Origin: Pyrocephalus nanus
Taxonomy: Eukaryota > Chordata > Aves > Passeriformes > Tyrannidae
Assembly: GCA_038380795.1 (NCBI GenBank)
Contig: CM076260.1
Location: 34,072,634-34,136,633, forward strand
Direction of reading: 5' to 3'
DNA: 64,000 bases
The notes beneath the pieces were generated by a model. That model saw nothing but the letters and a program-made list of their open reading frames with translations. It did no database searches and was not told the origin of the DNA. This document shows, piece by piece, positions 39,576-52,200 of the stretch. The position numbers and the translations under genes are program-made. The first letter of the stretch is position 1; each line of letters begins with the position of its first letter.

Positions 39576-42344
39576 TGGGGAGGAATAATGAGGGAAAGCA
39601 CAGCAACAAGATTTTGCTCTGGGCTGCCTTGTCTGAGCCCGTTTCTATTACAGTTTCCAGACCAAGAACACACTATTTGTTCGTGGTCTGTGGAAACCTA
39701 ACTTGTTAAAGGCTTTTTGGCTCTCCTCCTCATTTCCACTTGCTAAATTGCCATAAAAAGCAGCTATGTTATGCAGGGATTTTCACCTTTGGCATTTCTG
39801 AGATGTCTAGCCTTCCTGTTTTTCACATTCCTGCCCTGTGTCAGCAAGTGGTGTGGCTTCAAGAAACATGCTGTGTAGTCATGAATAGTAGAGAAAAAGT
39901 CCTATGGAACTGTGAACTGGGAGACCAAGAAGCAAGTGTGATCCACTTGCTGGTTTGAAAAAGTCCAGGAAAAAGGGTCTCCTTAAAAAAATCCTAACTT
40001 CTTGGTTCCACTGGTGTGCATCAGTGGTGCAGAGGGTCTGGCACATAGAGAATCAGATCCTTCACAGACTCATGCTCTGGCTGCAGGCCCAGATTCTTCT
40101 TTACCTCCAAATTCACAACTAAGATTCACCATAGAGGCTGCTGATTCAAAGGTCCACTAAATCTTCTCACAAGAACAGGAGGCACAAAAGTTATGATGGT
40201 GCACCAGGGGAAATCACATCTTGCAACCACTCTTCACAAATACCTTCATCATCTAAACCAGGAAATAACTAAATATTTCCAGAGTTGTCAGTGGGTATAA
40301 CTCTTACAAATAAAGCTGGGGGCGTCAGGGGTGGGGGAGTGCAGTGGAGGAGGGAAACAACAGATCTACAGAGTGCAGACACAGGTGATGCTCTTAATGG
40401 GAACCTGAAAGTTCAAGTGTACTGGAGGCAAATGGGATGAGAGGGCAAGAGGTCTGAAGGCAGAAAGAAAGTTTTCCTCAAGCTAAAGAGGATGTTTTTA
40501 CAGTAGATTTTGCTTCTTATTCTAAAGAGATTTGTTTTATGCATGTTGTTTAACTTGCTTTGTTCTTAGACCAACATTCAACTGCCCTGTAAGGCTTCTA
40601 GATGTCATCTCTTTACTGCAAAGTGAGTGTCCCTCCATCCACTTTGAGATCAACCACAAGTAGACTGCATAATTCTGGGCAAATACTAGTGGCATAAATA
40701 ACAAGAGCTGAGCCTATGGCACTAAATGTATGTGCTATATACTATCTCTTCTGCAATGGTGTCTAGCCCAAGCAATCCTAAACTAAAACATTGCATTTCC
40801 CCAGTGCCCTACTCAGCCTTGCTCTTGCTTTCCTCAAGAAATGTCAATTTATTTCCTTCACTTCGACTTAATATGTGAACCTCCTTAATGACATTCAAAA
40901 GAGATGGAAAAAAAATTAAAATAAGCCAGCCTACAGTTACTTTGACCAAACTAACGATAATTGCTAATGAGTACAAAAAACCTTGGGAAACCATTACCAT
41001 AAGAAATGCACTTAAACTAAAAACATTGTAGTACAGTTTGATTGAGTCTTGATCACTGTATTTTAACCAAAAGTTTATCTTTTAGTGTTTGTTTTCAAGC
41101 AAAGGTCGCTAGAAAGCACACTATTATGTATAAACTTTAAATAATCTTGTGATTTTCTTATCAAAACAGTCTCAAGCCCTTTGTTTTACTAAAGGGAAAC
41201 TAATTTAAACTGAAACCTACAGTTACTATACCTAATTTAGAGGTTCATCACTGCAGAACTCCTTTCGTAGAATGGCTTTATTTCTGCTTCCGTAGATTAC
41301 TCCACACAAAAGAAGGTGCTCAGATGGTGTCCAATAATAATTTTCAGCAACTGAGGGACTTGAGGACACTATATGAAGAAGACCAGGGCTAAAGAGACTA
41401 TGCAGTTCCTACAAACTATGTAAAATGAAGCAGAGGCAATCAGGTACTTGTGTCAGCCTGCTTTTCTTTTTCATACACACTTGCACATCCATATTGCTAC
41501 TGCACTTCTCCACAAAAAGCCAGGCACTTATGTGCTATACTTTTCTTTCTGATTGCCAAAATAAAAGTGCCTGGCTCTTGCTTCAGTTACTGGATTTTCC
41601 AAATCACATTGATTCTTCTTTAAGAACATAATGGGGTTTTAACAATGGACATTTTACACAAAGTCACACAGGCATAGTAGCGTTAGTACACTCTTTTCAT
41701 TGAGACAACACCAAGTTCTACTTGCTCTGAATGACACTCTAAGTACACAGATGCATATTAAAAGCCACTTTCTGAAATAAATGGAAATAACTAAAATTCT
41801 GATTATGCTTAAAGAAAAGTAATTTCCAAGCAGTAAAAATTCATAGTCAGTTAAACCTTGTTATTCAGCCATGGCACATGACATATATGCTTTGATGTCT
41901 ATTAGTTCTGTAACTTTTTTCCTTCCAAGCATTCATTTGTGGAGATTTGGTAGCTCTCTGGGGTTGTTATTAATTACTCCAAAATAATTTGTCCTGAAAG
42001 AATTGCCAGAGCTCTTAATAAGTGGCAAGTCTGAATGCTTAGCTGCATGACTCATCAACCATTAATAACAACTCCTCACTAAAAAATACTAAAAGTTCAT
42101 TGCAGTAATAACAACCTTTAATGCAGAACCTTTCATATAATAACTGTCTTTAATACAAAGGTCTCTGTTTCATACAGATGTCAGCAGGGGCAGAAAGTGC
42201 TCCCTTTTTATGAGGGTGCTGATCATGATTTCAGGTGAACTACTAAGCAGGAAGCTATCTGCATGAGAAAGAAATAGAAGAAATCCCTTGGATGGGGACC
42301 TAGTTCACCTTAACCCCAGATAGAATTACTTACACTTGCCTTCA
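32473..42344. other. Intergenic DNA, no gene recognised
   Basis: No exon or full transposon. It contains a (CAAAA)n-like stretch near 36376-36400, poly-A near 37171-37190, the long TG microsatellite, and homeodomain-site-rich patches near 37380-37470, 37790-37960 and 41930-42065. Confidence 0.7.
39517..39572 (+). repeat. (TG)n microsatellite, 28 uninterrupted units
   Basis: 56 bp of pure alternating TG, the longest dinucleotide array in the window. Such tracts can adopt Z-DNA and are usually length-polymorphic. Two overlapping open frames here are simply the translated repeat. Confidence 0.98.
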
Positions 42345-42552
42345 TCCAGCCTATTCCTAAAGACTTCAGTGATTAAGACTGCCTGGGGAAGTCATGGCAA
42401 GGCTTCACCATAGGTGTTATCACAGTGTTTAAGCCAAGTCCTCAGTGGTCCAGCTGTGCAGTAAGTTCCCATTGCTCTGAAAGATCCATTTCTATTCTTT
42501 TTTTAAAACCAAACAACTTCAGTTTTTCCAGTCCTTCCTCAGTGGCGATATT
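42345..42552 (-). mobile_element. Probable old, strongly diverged CR1 fragment
   Basis: The plus strand reads like the reverse complement of an ancient CR1 3'UTR: CATCCAGCCTATTCCTAAAG, a degenerate middle, then TTTTTAAAACCAAACAACTTC and CAGTCCTTCCTCAGTGG in the order expected for the CR1 'Leu-Phe-Ser-Leu-Glu' block. Divergence is much greater than in the other copies, and neither end can be fixed. Confidence 0.45.
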
Positions 42553-44505
42553 CACTGCATCTGAAGTGACTCCTGGGAGAAAATGTGTCTACTACAGCCA
42601 GAAAGCTGAAGAGGAAAGCAAGCCCAGCCCACTTTCACAGGTATCATTTTACTGCAGAGACATAGCAAAAGGTGCTCCAAAAGCCCACTGTGACCTCTGA
42701 ATGCAACAGGCATGTATGCACCTAATACATAACTCCACACATTAAATTAAAATCATACCTATAGAGTCAAAAATTAATGCCACTCGTTAGTCTGAGAGAT
42801 TATCCAAAAAACAGTGATGATGAAAAAGCAGGGATAATGAGATGAACATAAATAAACACAGAATATGAGGTGGAAGGGTTACCAGGATTTTTGTGCATGT
42901 CAATAAGTCAGATCAGAAAAGCAGGGAAACTTAATATATCTCATAATTTGGTTATACTATGACTTAAGTGGAGTGCTGTATCAGATCAGGAAACCCAAAT
43001 ATTCACATTTCATGAGGACTTCAAGAAGAAAATAATAAAAAATCTAGAAAGTTTCCAGCAAGAGCTGTTACTTGGTTACATACTCTGGGATTTTAAATAC
43101 ATATATATTATAAATATATATAAATTATAAACACATTGCACACAAAGCAAATTATTGGGAGCTGAAGCTAAGGAAATAAGATTCAAAGTCAACCCACTAC
43201 TGAGAAGACAAAACTGCTCAGAATATTCCAGTAGACCTATAGATCTGTCAGTTGTCTTTCAAAAAGATGGCAAGTATTAAATGTAAAAGAGTTGCACTTA
43301 CATCAAGATTTGATTATAATGTTGCAATTTGAAAACTTGCTGACTTTTTAAATTCTTAATTCACTGGGTTATTTTTAGTCTTTAGTTTTAATATAAAGAA
43401 GTTTTCTTTGTTCAGAACAGAAAAGGAAGGTAAGAATATGAAGTTTTATATTGGAAGAGACACCAACATTTTCAGTTTATGAAGCTCTTTTTCAGCCCAA
43501 GAAAAGTAGGATTTTTTTCAAATGCAAAATTACTAAATAAGTAGAGAATACTTAAAAAAACAGGGATAGGCGGAAACAAAAGCATCATAGGATTTTCCTC
43601 TATCTCCCATCTACAGCACAAAGAACTCAAACATGAGTCTTGCTCACCCCCAGGAAAGCTTCATTGGTGCTTCTTCATTCACTTGTTTCAGTCCTCTGTG
43701 CTTCCCAATTTCTACTCAGACCAGAACAGCATGCTGACAGACTACCCAAAGCAGAATTTCTGACCTCCTCTGAAGCATCACATAAGCATGTGAGAAAGCT
43801 TCTTCCAGTGCCACAGCCTTGTAGTCAAGCCCACAAGGAGAGACAACTCAGCAGAGACTTTCCCCTGTATTGCCTGTGTCTGCACATGGCATGGCCAGAC
43901 ACCACTCCTGAGACAGAAACACACTGTTGAGCTTCCCACTCAAGCTCTACACACGCTTCTCACAAAAGTCTGCATCCCTGTTCTCTAAAAATATGAGAGT
44001 TTACAAGGGTCAGGATGAAGGAGACATGCTTGGTATTGGCAATTTTCGGCTAGAAGTAGCTGAAAGACCTATTTTCCTGGACTGGCAGAGTCCTCTATTG
44101 ATTTACCTTATCTTACTCAAGTCTCATTGACTTCTCTGAATCTGATTTCATAGATATTTAATTAAGCTGATTAAAACACAAGCACTAAGTGTTGAAAAGT
44201 TACATATGAGATAAGACGCTGAAGTGTATCCGATAAGGGGGAATCCCAGGTGGGTATGAAATGGCTTTGAGTGTCCAATGTGCTAGATAACAATTAGCAA
44301 AACACTGTGGGAACAGAAAACTGCTATCAGAGATGTGTCTGACTGCAGTTTTATAGGCCCCTGCAAAAGCATAGAAAAGATAGGAAACATCAATTCCATT
44401 TCTAAATGGTATTAAAAAAAACCTTAATATGAGATTAAAAAAAAAAACCAACAAACCTGTTTGTATCTGAATCTAATAAAAAGACTAGAAAAAAAATGGA
44501 TAGAG

Positions 44506-44527
44506 ATTGTGGCTCCATTGTGGCTCC
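44506..44527 (+). repeat. 11-bp perfect tandem duplication
   Basis: ATTGTGGCTCC is repeated twice in tandem, followed by ATGG. Confidence 0.88.
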
Positions 44528-45451
44528 ATGGTGAAGCAAAGCTAGAAACAGGTCTAGATATAACATTGCAGAAACAGACACAAAATCAGATATTATGAAT
44601 ATTATGAATATTGCAGAGGAACGTATAAATAAAATATAACCAATGAGAATATGTGAGTAGATCAGATTCTGGTTTCCAAGCTGATGAACTTTAAAGGGAG
44701 GATATATAGTAAGTAGTGTTTCCCTAGATAATGAGAGATATTATGAAACTGCAGTAAAAGGAGAGAAAAAAAAATTGGGAAAGAGGAAGCCAAGCACAGC
44801 AGAGCAAGGAGCAGCAATTAAAAACTGCTGCTACACAATGCCAGGGAATTTACATAAAACAGCATACTTTGGGGGGTGAGGCAGAGGAATCCTGAGAATT
44901 CTCCAAAAGCAGTTTAAAGGCATACAAAAATGGCATGTGTGAAAGATATTTTTGAACAGTGTTATCAAGAAGTTGAAGGAACCCCACAATAATATTTCAC
45001 CACGCTACAAAAAAAGACAGACTTGTGTAACTACCCAGTTTCCAGAGATGAACAGATGGCACTAGTAACAGAAAAGGAAAAGGCCGTACCTGAAATGAAA
45101 GCACAGAAAGACACAAACCCTAGCGAACAGTAGAGACTTGCATAAACCTGATAAACAAGCTTATATGCAAACACAAGTCACGAAGTGGCAGAGACAAGAC
45201 ACTGAGAAGAAAGGGGCAAGTCACACAGAAAATAAACCTGCACTCAGTCAATGGCAAATGTACAAGATGCAAAAAAATAAAAGAAAGACAGTGATGTCAT
45301 GTAGAAAACTTAACAGAAAAACCATATACATAGAATCATCATGTCAAGGGTTTCAGGAGCAAATTTACTTGCCAATAACTTTGAGATTTCTCACAGATAA
45401 CATTAATAAAACAAAAAAAGTAAATAGTAATGGTTAGTCATCCCTCCTCCT

Positions 45452-45476
45452 CCCCCCCCCAAAAAAAAAAAAAAAA
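45452..45476 (+). repeat. C9-A16 junction of two homopolymers
   Basis: A C run followed immediately by 16 A. No gene or retroposon can be tied to it. Confidence 0.93.
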
Positions 45477-46633
45477 GACAGCACTGAGTGAACAGGAAAA
45501 CAGAAACCAAAGAGAGAAAATCAACACCTTTTTTTCCCATGAGAAACTCTAAACTAAATAGTGCAAATTAAAACTATACAATAAGATGAGTCTGAGATCT
45601 TTACTATGAACAACAGTTAGTCACATGAAAAAGGGTAAAGGTTGAAATATCTCATAGGGAGGAATAGTCACAGGTTCCAAATAAAAAAAATGCATATAGC
45701 AACTAGACCTAAGATATAGGACAAAAAAAAAAAAAGTAAAATTTAATAAAAACAGGATAGTTATGAAGCAGTCATAGTACATAAGTAACACATTGTTTAT
45801 CACTGACTCTGAAGAAGTAAAAATGCTACTGCAGACATCCATCCTTAGCATTATCAGTGCAATAACCATTAGGATTTAAAACTATTTGGTATTTTCTCAA
45901 AAATGTGCAAGTACTTTCACCAGCTGGGACAACAAATGGAGTAAGCTTATACAGGATTACTGCCTCAGCACACTGCAGGTTAAATGTTGATAGGAGCTGG
46001 AAGCCAGCTACCACATCCTGAAAAATAAGGTGGTGAATGAAGAGGCAATCAGCATACAGCATGAGATCAGCCAGGCAGAGCAGAAGTACCACTCCAGCAA
46101 AAGGCACTGAGCTGCTGGATTGCACATCAGCTTCATTATCAACAGATGGTCAAGAAATACTTGGAAACAACATCTTAAAATAAATGTCTGCTTGACAAAA
46201 CCAGCCAGAAATTTTAAGAGTAGGTAAAAACTACTAGCAAAGGTTATAAGAGGATATTAGCCAGTAAGGAGGTGCTTTTTTTTCTTTTTCCCACTTAGTT
46301 TATTACTGGGTTGTGGGAGTTTCGAGGTGGGTTTTTTTGTTCTGTTTTGTTTTTAACAAAAAATATCACAATCAAAACAGGTACTTCACTAAAGTGACTA
46401 AGAGGTAGACAGCTAACTGCTGAGGCAGTGGCCTTGCTATAAGAAAACACATCAACTGAACAAGAACTTTGACCTCAAAACCAAACAGAAAGTATCAACC
46501 ACCCTGCATCCTTGAGAAGTTTAATGCAGACACTAGATTCAGAGTCAGATTGAAAGCATTGCTTAAAAGATGAGTGGATCATCAAGAACAAAAGGGTTGT
46601 CAAAAGTCAGAGTCACCATCAGAGGGAAGGCTA

Positions 46634-46762
46634 TTTCTGAAAAGTCAGATGTGGCACTCAGTGCCATGGTCTAGTCATCACAGAGGGGTTGGATCAAGGG
46701 TTGGACTTGATGATCTCAGAGGTCTTTTCCAACCCAGTTAATTCTATGATTTCATGATTTGC
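46634..46762 (+). mobile_element. Short CR1 LINE 3' end
   Basis: A plus-strand CR1 tail of about 130 bp. It contains GATGTGGCACTCAGTGCCATGG, GGGTTGGACTTGATGATCTC, AGGTCTTTTCCAACCCAG and a terminal ATTCTATGATTTCATGATTT with the octamer-like CR1 end. Confidence 0.93.
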
Positions 46763-46902
46763 CAAATTCTGCCCTGAACAGTGGGTTAAGAGGTCACAAT
46801 ACTTGCAGAAGTCAAGTGGCAAAGAGATAATGAGGGCTCATAGCACTGGCAGCAGGTTTTATATTTTAGAGTTTTGTTAGTTACAGAGAAATCTTTACAG
46901 CA

Positions 46903-46904
<2 letters not shown>

Positions 46905-46934
<30 letters not shown>

Positions 46935-47060
46935 AAAAACTTAAACATTGAAAATGAAAGAAAAGATTTAAAAATTAAAAAGAAAAAAAAGTGAAAAGAA
47001 AACAGAAAAAAACCAAACAGAAAAAAAAAAGGAAATAAAAAAGAAAGAAGAAGAAAAAAA
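46905..47060 (+). repeat. A27 run followed by A-rich purine tract
   Basis: 27 consecutive A are followed by about 130 bp made almost entirely of A with scattered G and rare C/T. The minus strand gives a phenylalanine-rich artefactual frame. No retrogene body is recognisable upstream. Confidence 0.93.
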
Positions 47061-49112
47061 CGCAGTAGTATTTCAGTGGAAGAGTATGGTTGTTGTCTTG
47101 CAGTGAGTTTGTAGAAATACATGCATATAACATTACCACCATATCACTGTCCCATATGGAAGAAAACCAAATCTTCTCTTAAAATAACAAAGAATAATTT
47201 TTTTTAATTGAAAAAACCCCTCTTCTTTGACAATATCAATGCCAAAATATTCCAGCCTAAACATCTGTGGTGGTTACTGGCTCCAGCATGTCTATAGACA
47301 GAAACAAGAGTAGGACTGATCATTCGGAAGAAAGATGATTGCAAAGTGTCCAAGAAGCCGAGATCTGCTAGAAATACAAAAGCTCAACACATCTTAACAC
47401 ATAAGTTTTCTCACTTCTACCCTTCCAATTCTTGATTTTAAATTTACTGTCTCAAACTAATGTGACAGAAGGGTTAGTGATGCAGTCTCCCTGAACAGGG
47501 AGCTATGATCTTACATAAAGGAACTGAAAACAACTTTCAGGAGTTTTCACTTGGTGAAGACAGCACGTGTGCAAGAGGAAACAGGACCAGGACAATGAAT
47601 TCTTGTCTCACTTCTGTCTCACACAGAACAGGAGGGAACCAAAAGAGTCTTTTTGATAACCTATGTGCTTGAAATACTTTTAGCCACAGGGGACTAGGTC
47701 GATTTTGCCTGAAATTTTCTCTGCTCATTTGGGAGCATTTCCTGTCATGGATGTGAGTATGTGAGGGTGCATGAGAACGAAAATGGTTCCTGATTTCAGT
47801 CGGTTCTCCGTCCTCCTCTTTTCTGCTTAGCTGCCAATACCTCCATATCACTGTCTAGGAGTTACCATAACCTCCATGTCACAGGCCAAGAGCATGAAAT
47901 GGCTTAATGAGAACATAATTTTTGCTTTTTTGTCTTTTCTACTCAAGCAAGCTTTCTGTACTGTATAATTAGTACTTACCATCAAAATACCATGATAGAA
48001 CCTTAACCCAGCCCTTCATAATGTTATTGTTGCGAGGCAGTGTTTCAGTCACTTCAATGCATAAGACACTAAAATAAATGCAATTGAATTTTTTATTTTC
48101 TCCTTTTCAGCCTGATCCAAAATAGGTTAAACTGATAGAAGAATGATGCAATGGCTCAAGTTCAATACATTGCATCTACAACCATAGCTCAGCTGAACTG
48201 CACCACAGCTGCACCACCACAGGAGAGTACATGAAGAAGCAGCCATACTTTCTGCAGATATTCAAGGCACAGATACTTTGGGGAACACAGGGCTGGAAAA
48301 CTAGTATCTGATTAGAATCTGAAAAACTGCAAGAGAAATACTCTCTGTGTACAACTCAACAGGACGTAGAACTCTGAATTCATTTTGCACCTCTGCCTCA
48401 CACTTGAACTTAAGCTTTAGTTTTTCTTCCCATGAATTGGAATTCAACGTCCAGTATGTGAAATTAATCATCATTCTGCTGTCAGCAGTAGAATCCAAAA
48501 GTAAAGTTATTAAAAATGTTAGAAATACCTAGACAAGAGTCAAAAAAACAGCTCTTGAGTCTGTTGGATGTCAGCATACTGCTTCAGAGTCCAAAGCAGC
48601 ATTACAAACATCCAACCCTGAACTTAGGGATGTCACTTTTAATACATTAATTAAAGAAATAATAAAATTCCTATTCATAAAATCTTCCTTCTTCCAGAAC
48701 AGACATTGATTAATGTTCTCAATAAATAAAAGATCAACTTTTATTCTATGATAAATCTTTCAGTTGCCATGTGTTTGTACTTTCCTGTTCTACCCACTGC
48801 ATCTCCTCCAGCTGCTATGAGCTATTACTAATGTTTCCAGAATGAAAACATGGAACTGTTCCTGTATCTTCCCAAATGCCAGAACTGACAAAAATGAAAC
48901 AGAAAGTGACAATTCCAACAGTTTTTACCTGACCCATTATCTTTGCTGAAAATAAGTGTCCAAATAATAATGCAAGGCATAACTACTCCTATTTGATTTA
49001 ACCTAAATTTTCCTTTGACTGAACTGGGAGGAGATTCTTCATATGCTAGTCCACAATCCCTATCCAGAGCCAGTGTCTCTGTACTTCTCTTTGCTCATCT
49101 GTAGCTTCACTT

Positions 49113-49287
49113 GGGGGGGGGGGGGCAGGTATAGGGGATGAGGAGGTGTGGGTGGATGGGATGGTGACATTACAAAAAAAAAAAAAAAAAAAAAAAACCA
49201 AACCAACAACAAACAAACAAACAAGCAAACAAACAACCCCAAAGAATAGTTCATGAAACAAATGAAACAAACAAAACAAAACAAAAA
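49113..49287 (+). repeat. G13 run, A24 run and (CAAA)n low-complexity cluster
   Basis: 13 G at 49113-49125, then 24 A at 49174-49197, then CAAACAAACAAAC-type repeats to about 49240 and a further CAAAA-type stretch near 49260-49287. It creates two overlapping spurious minus-strand frames. Confidence 0.93.
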
Positions 49288-52200
49288 AAGTCCTGATCCA
49301 TACACCATAGTTTAGTGAATATCTAGCCATGATAAGCAGTGTACAGTTGTTTACAGGACCATATTAAAGAGCAGAAAGTTTAATTTTGTTATTTCCACAT
49401 AGCCACATGCGCACCACGTAAGTTGAGGCTGGCCATGATTCTCCCATGTAAAAAACTTGTGAAGCAGTAGCCTAAAGCAGATAGGTTTACAGAGAACTAT
49501 CTTGCCAAAACATTTCATTTTTCAAAATATTCTTCAGCTTTTGTAGCCAGAGATTATTAAACAGCTTCGCAGTCCTTCAGGAGAACCCAGTTAGACTAAA
49601 ACAAAAACAAAGAAACAGTGGTAAGTATAAATGTCATAAGGTAAAGCATTAATTTTCAGTTCACTACATTGCTCCTTTCAAAGGCATAAACCTCCTTGCA
49701 ATGGCTTAACAGGGAGATTAAGTTCCTGTGCTTTCCTTGCCTAAAAAGAGATGATGCAGAGATTTTCTTTTGAGTTCCTTTTCTCCAATATACCCATCTT
49801 ACCATAGTACTGATAAGAAGTCCTACCCAAAGTAAATTGCCTTCAATACTCCATAAATTAATTTCCTTTCCTATTTAACATACAACACATTTTGTGCTAG
49901 CAAAGCTTTAAGAGCTCGCTGGACTTTCATAGTTCTGTCCCTACAGTAAGGTTTCTGGGAATCCAGTCAAGACCTCGCCCCAGCAGAGCCACAGTAATAG
50001 CCAATACATATATTATGATGTTATACAATGAATGACATGGTAATCTGCTTTAAACTCTTGTTTAAGGATAATTCTGACCATGCTGACATTTCCTATCAAC
50101 AACTCCTTTAAGTAAAGATGAGAAGGAGATATAAATGCCGATGTGGAGAGAGGTGGTGAACAGAGAAAGCTCCTTTACATTCATGAAACAATTGAAACAA
50201 GTAAGCAGTATACATCAGTAAGCAAACTCTGCCAGCTTTCCCCCTAAAATCTTACTAACACAGAAACATAGAGGCAAGTAGGTTGTGACGCCTAAGATGA
50301 ATACAGCCAGTAAAGATCTCTTTGATCTATCAGTGGTGTCTCATCCAAACCACAGGGAAGGAAAAGGCAAGAGGGTATGTGCCCCAAATGGAGAGAAACG
50401 GGAACACTCTCCTCAGAAAATGAAAAGGAAATAGATATACTAATACTAATGGTATTAGTTATATTCTACTTACCTGTTCTACTGATGTTTCCCCCACAAT
50501 TTAGGGCCATTTCCCTTCAAAGATCCCACTGTTTGAATGCAGCCTCTGAACACTCCAGCTGGAAAGGCTGCCCCTTAAATATTCCTAGACAGCCCAAAAG
50601 CACAGGCATTTAATTTTCCCTTGGTGAGAGAACAAGCTTAAAAAGAGGGAACCCCCGACTACAGATGCAATCATTGTGACTTCCAACACCGTGTGACAGA
50701 AAGGTAAGAGAAGGCAGCCTTATGTTGACCTCTGCAAAACAGGGCAAGACAAAGACATTGCAAAAGGTGACTTCATGTTCTAACAAAAGTTTGCACCAAG
50801 TCAGTAGTTACCTTCATTTTGCAGTGGGCTTAAAACCTTTGTTGCCATATGCTACCACTTCTGCATATCAGTTGAGATAGATGAAAAGAAAGGAAAATAT
50901 TGGCTTTATAAGGCTGTGGTAAGGATGGACTCCACTCTACACAAGGTAGGAGCTGCCCTTCAGTACACCAGTATGCTTCTTGGTTGATTCCTTTGCCTCA
51001 GTCCCCTGAGAATCAGCAGGCACCTCCTGTATTTAAGACTGAAAGCATCATGTAGTTTTCAGAATAAAACTACTGAAATATTTCATAAGCCAATAGAGGC
51101 AGTTTGAAACACCCAGCACTGCAGCCAGTGTGCCAAGCCTGTGGGCATTACAGTCAACAAGGAGAAAGGCACATTTGAGAGACAGCACATAATTATGATA
51201 CCTCTGATATAGACAGTTTTTTGCTACTGAGTTTTCATAAAGCCTTTTCAGTATTTAATCTCACTCTACATACCTCCCTTTTAGGGGAATTTTTTAAATC
51301 TCAGCTCCTTTAGTGAGCTAAATTTTGATTATCAAAACAGGAGATTTGCTCATGGTCTGAGTTACATGAGGTATAAAAACCACAAGCCAGGAGAAACTAA
51401 ATTCAGTTTCAAAACTACATGAACTTTAACACTACTGAAATTAAGGCAGCAATTTCAGGCTCTGAACAACAGAGCACAGGTTAATGACTATTACGCAGGG
51501 AAGACTTCTATATGGGAACATTAGGAACATTTGGGTGCCGTTTATACCACTCCAATAAAAACCAAAACATCATATATACATGTGATCACTGCCACTTATG
51601 CTGAAAGCCTTACAATTTCTGCTGCAATTAGTGCATTTTTAATATATCCAATAGCACTTCACAGAATAAGTTAGCATTGCACAGCAGTACTTAAACCTTC
51701 ACATCTTATCCATCAAAGTTTTATCAGCACTAGACCTTCAGTTATTGCTGCTCCTTCTGAAGCTTCAAAGGAACAGGGGGAAAAGGACTGAGTAAAACCT
51801 GAGTTTATTGTTTCTAGGAAAGAAGAGGCTGGAAATTGTAAGATGAAAGTGAATAAAGGGCAGCATAAACAATTGCAGCTTGCAACTGACAAGGAGTTTT
51901 CAGAATTCCAGACAGAAGAGAGAGTGCCCTTGGGAGTGCAACTTCCACCTCTGCTTGCATTGCTGTCCAGCCCTGAAATCTTACACATATCAAATAATAC
52001 CACATGCTTTGCTAAGCATATTCCTCTTTTCCCCCTCAAACAACCGAGTTATGCTCATGCCTTTTTTTGTTTAATTTTATTATACTGTTTAACCATTTCC
52101 TTGTCTCTCTTCTGCCACCCCCACTCCCCCTGCCCCCAGCTTAGCTACTGGGAATCATATCAATTTTATTGCTTCAAATAACAGGAATTTCAGGAGATGA

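Larger units (their letters stand above)
42553..46633. other. Intergenic DNA, no gene recognised
   Basis: AT-rich, with a short AT-alternating stretch near 43098-43135, an 11-bp tandem repeat and a C9-A16 tract. Open frames are short and unrecognised. Confidence 0.7.

Noticed and set aside
39491..39709. Two plus-strand frames with CVCVCV repeats
   Set aside because: They are translations of the TG microsatellite.
46895..47122. Phenylalanine-rich minus-strand frame and possible retrogene poly(A) tail
   Set aside because: It is an A-rich tract with no recognisable gene body upstream and no visible target-site duplication.
49046..49330. Two overlapping minus-strand frames rich in Phe and Pro
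   Set aside because: They are generated by the A24, G13 and CAAA low-complexity cluster.
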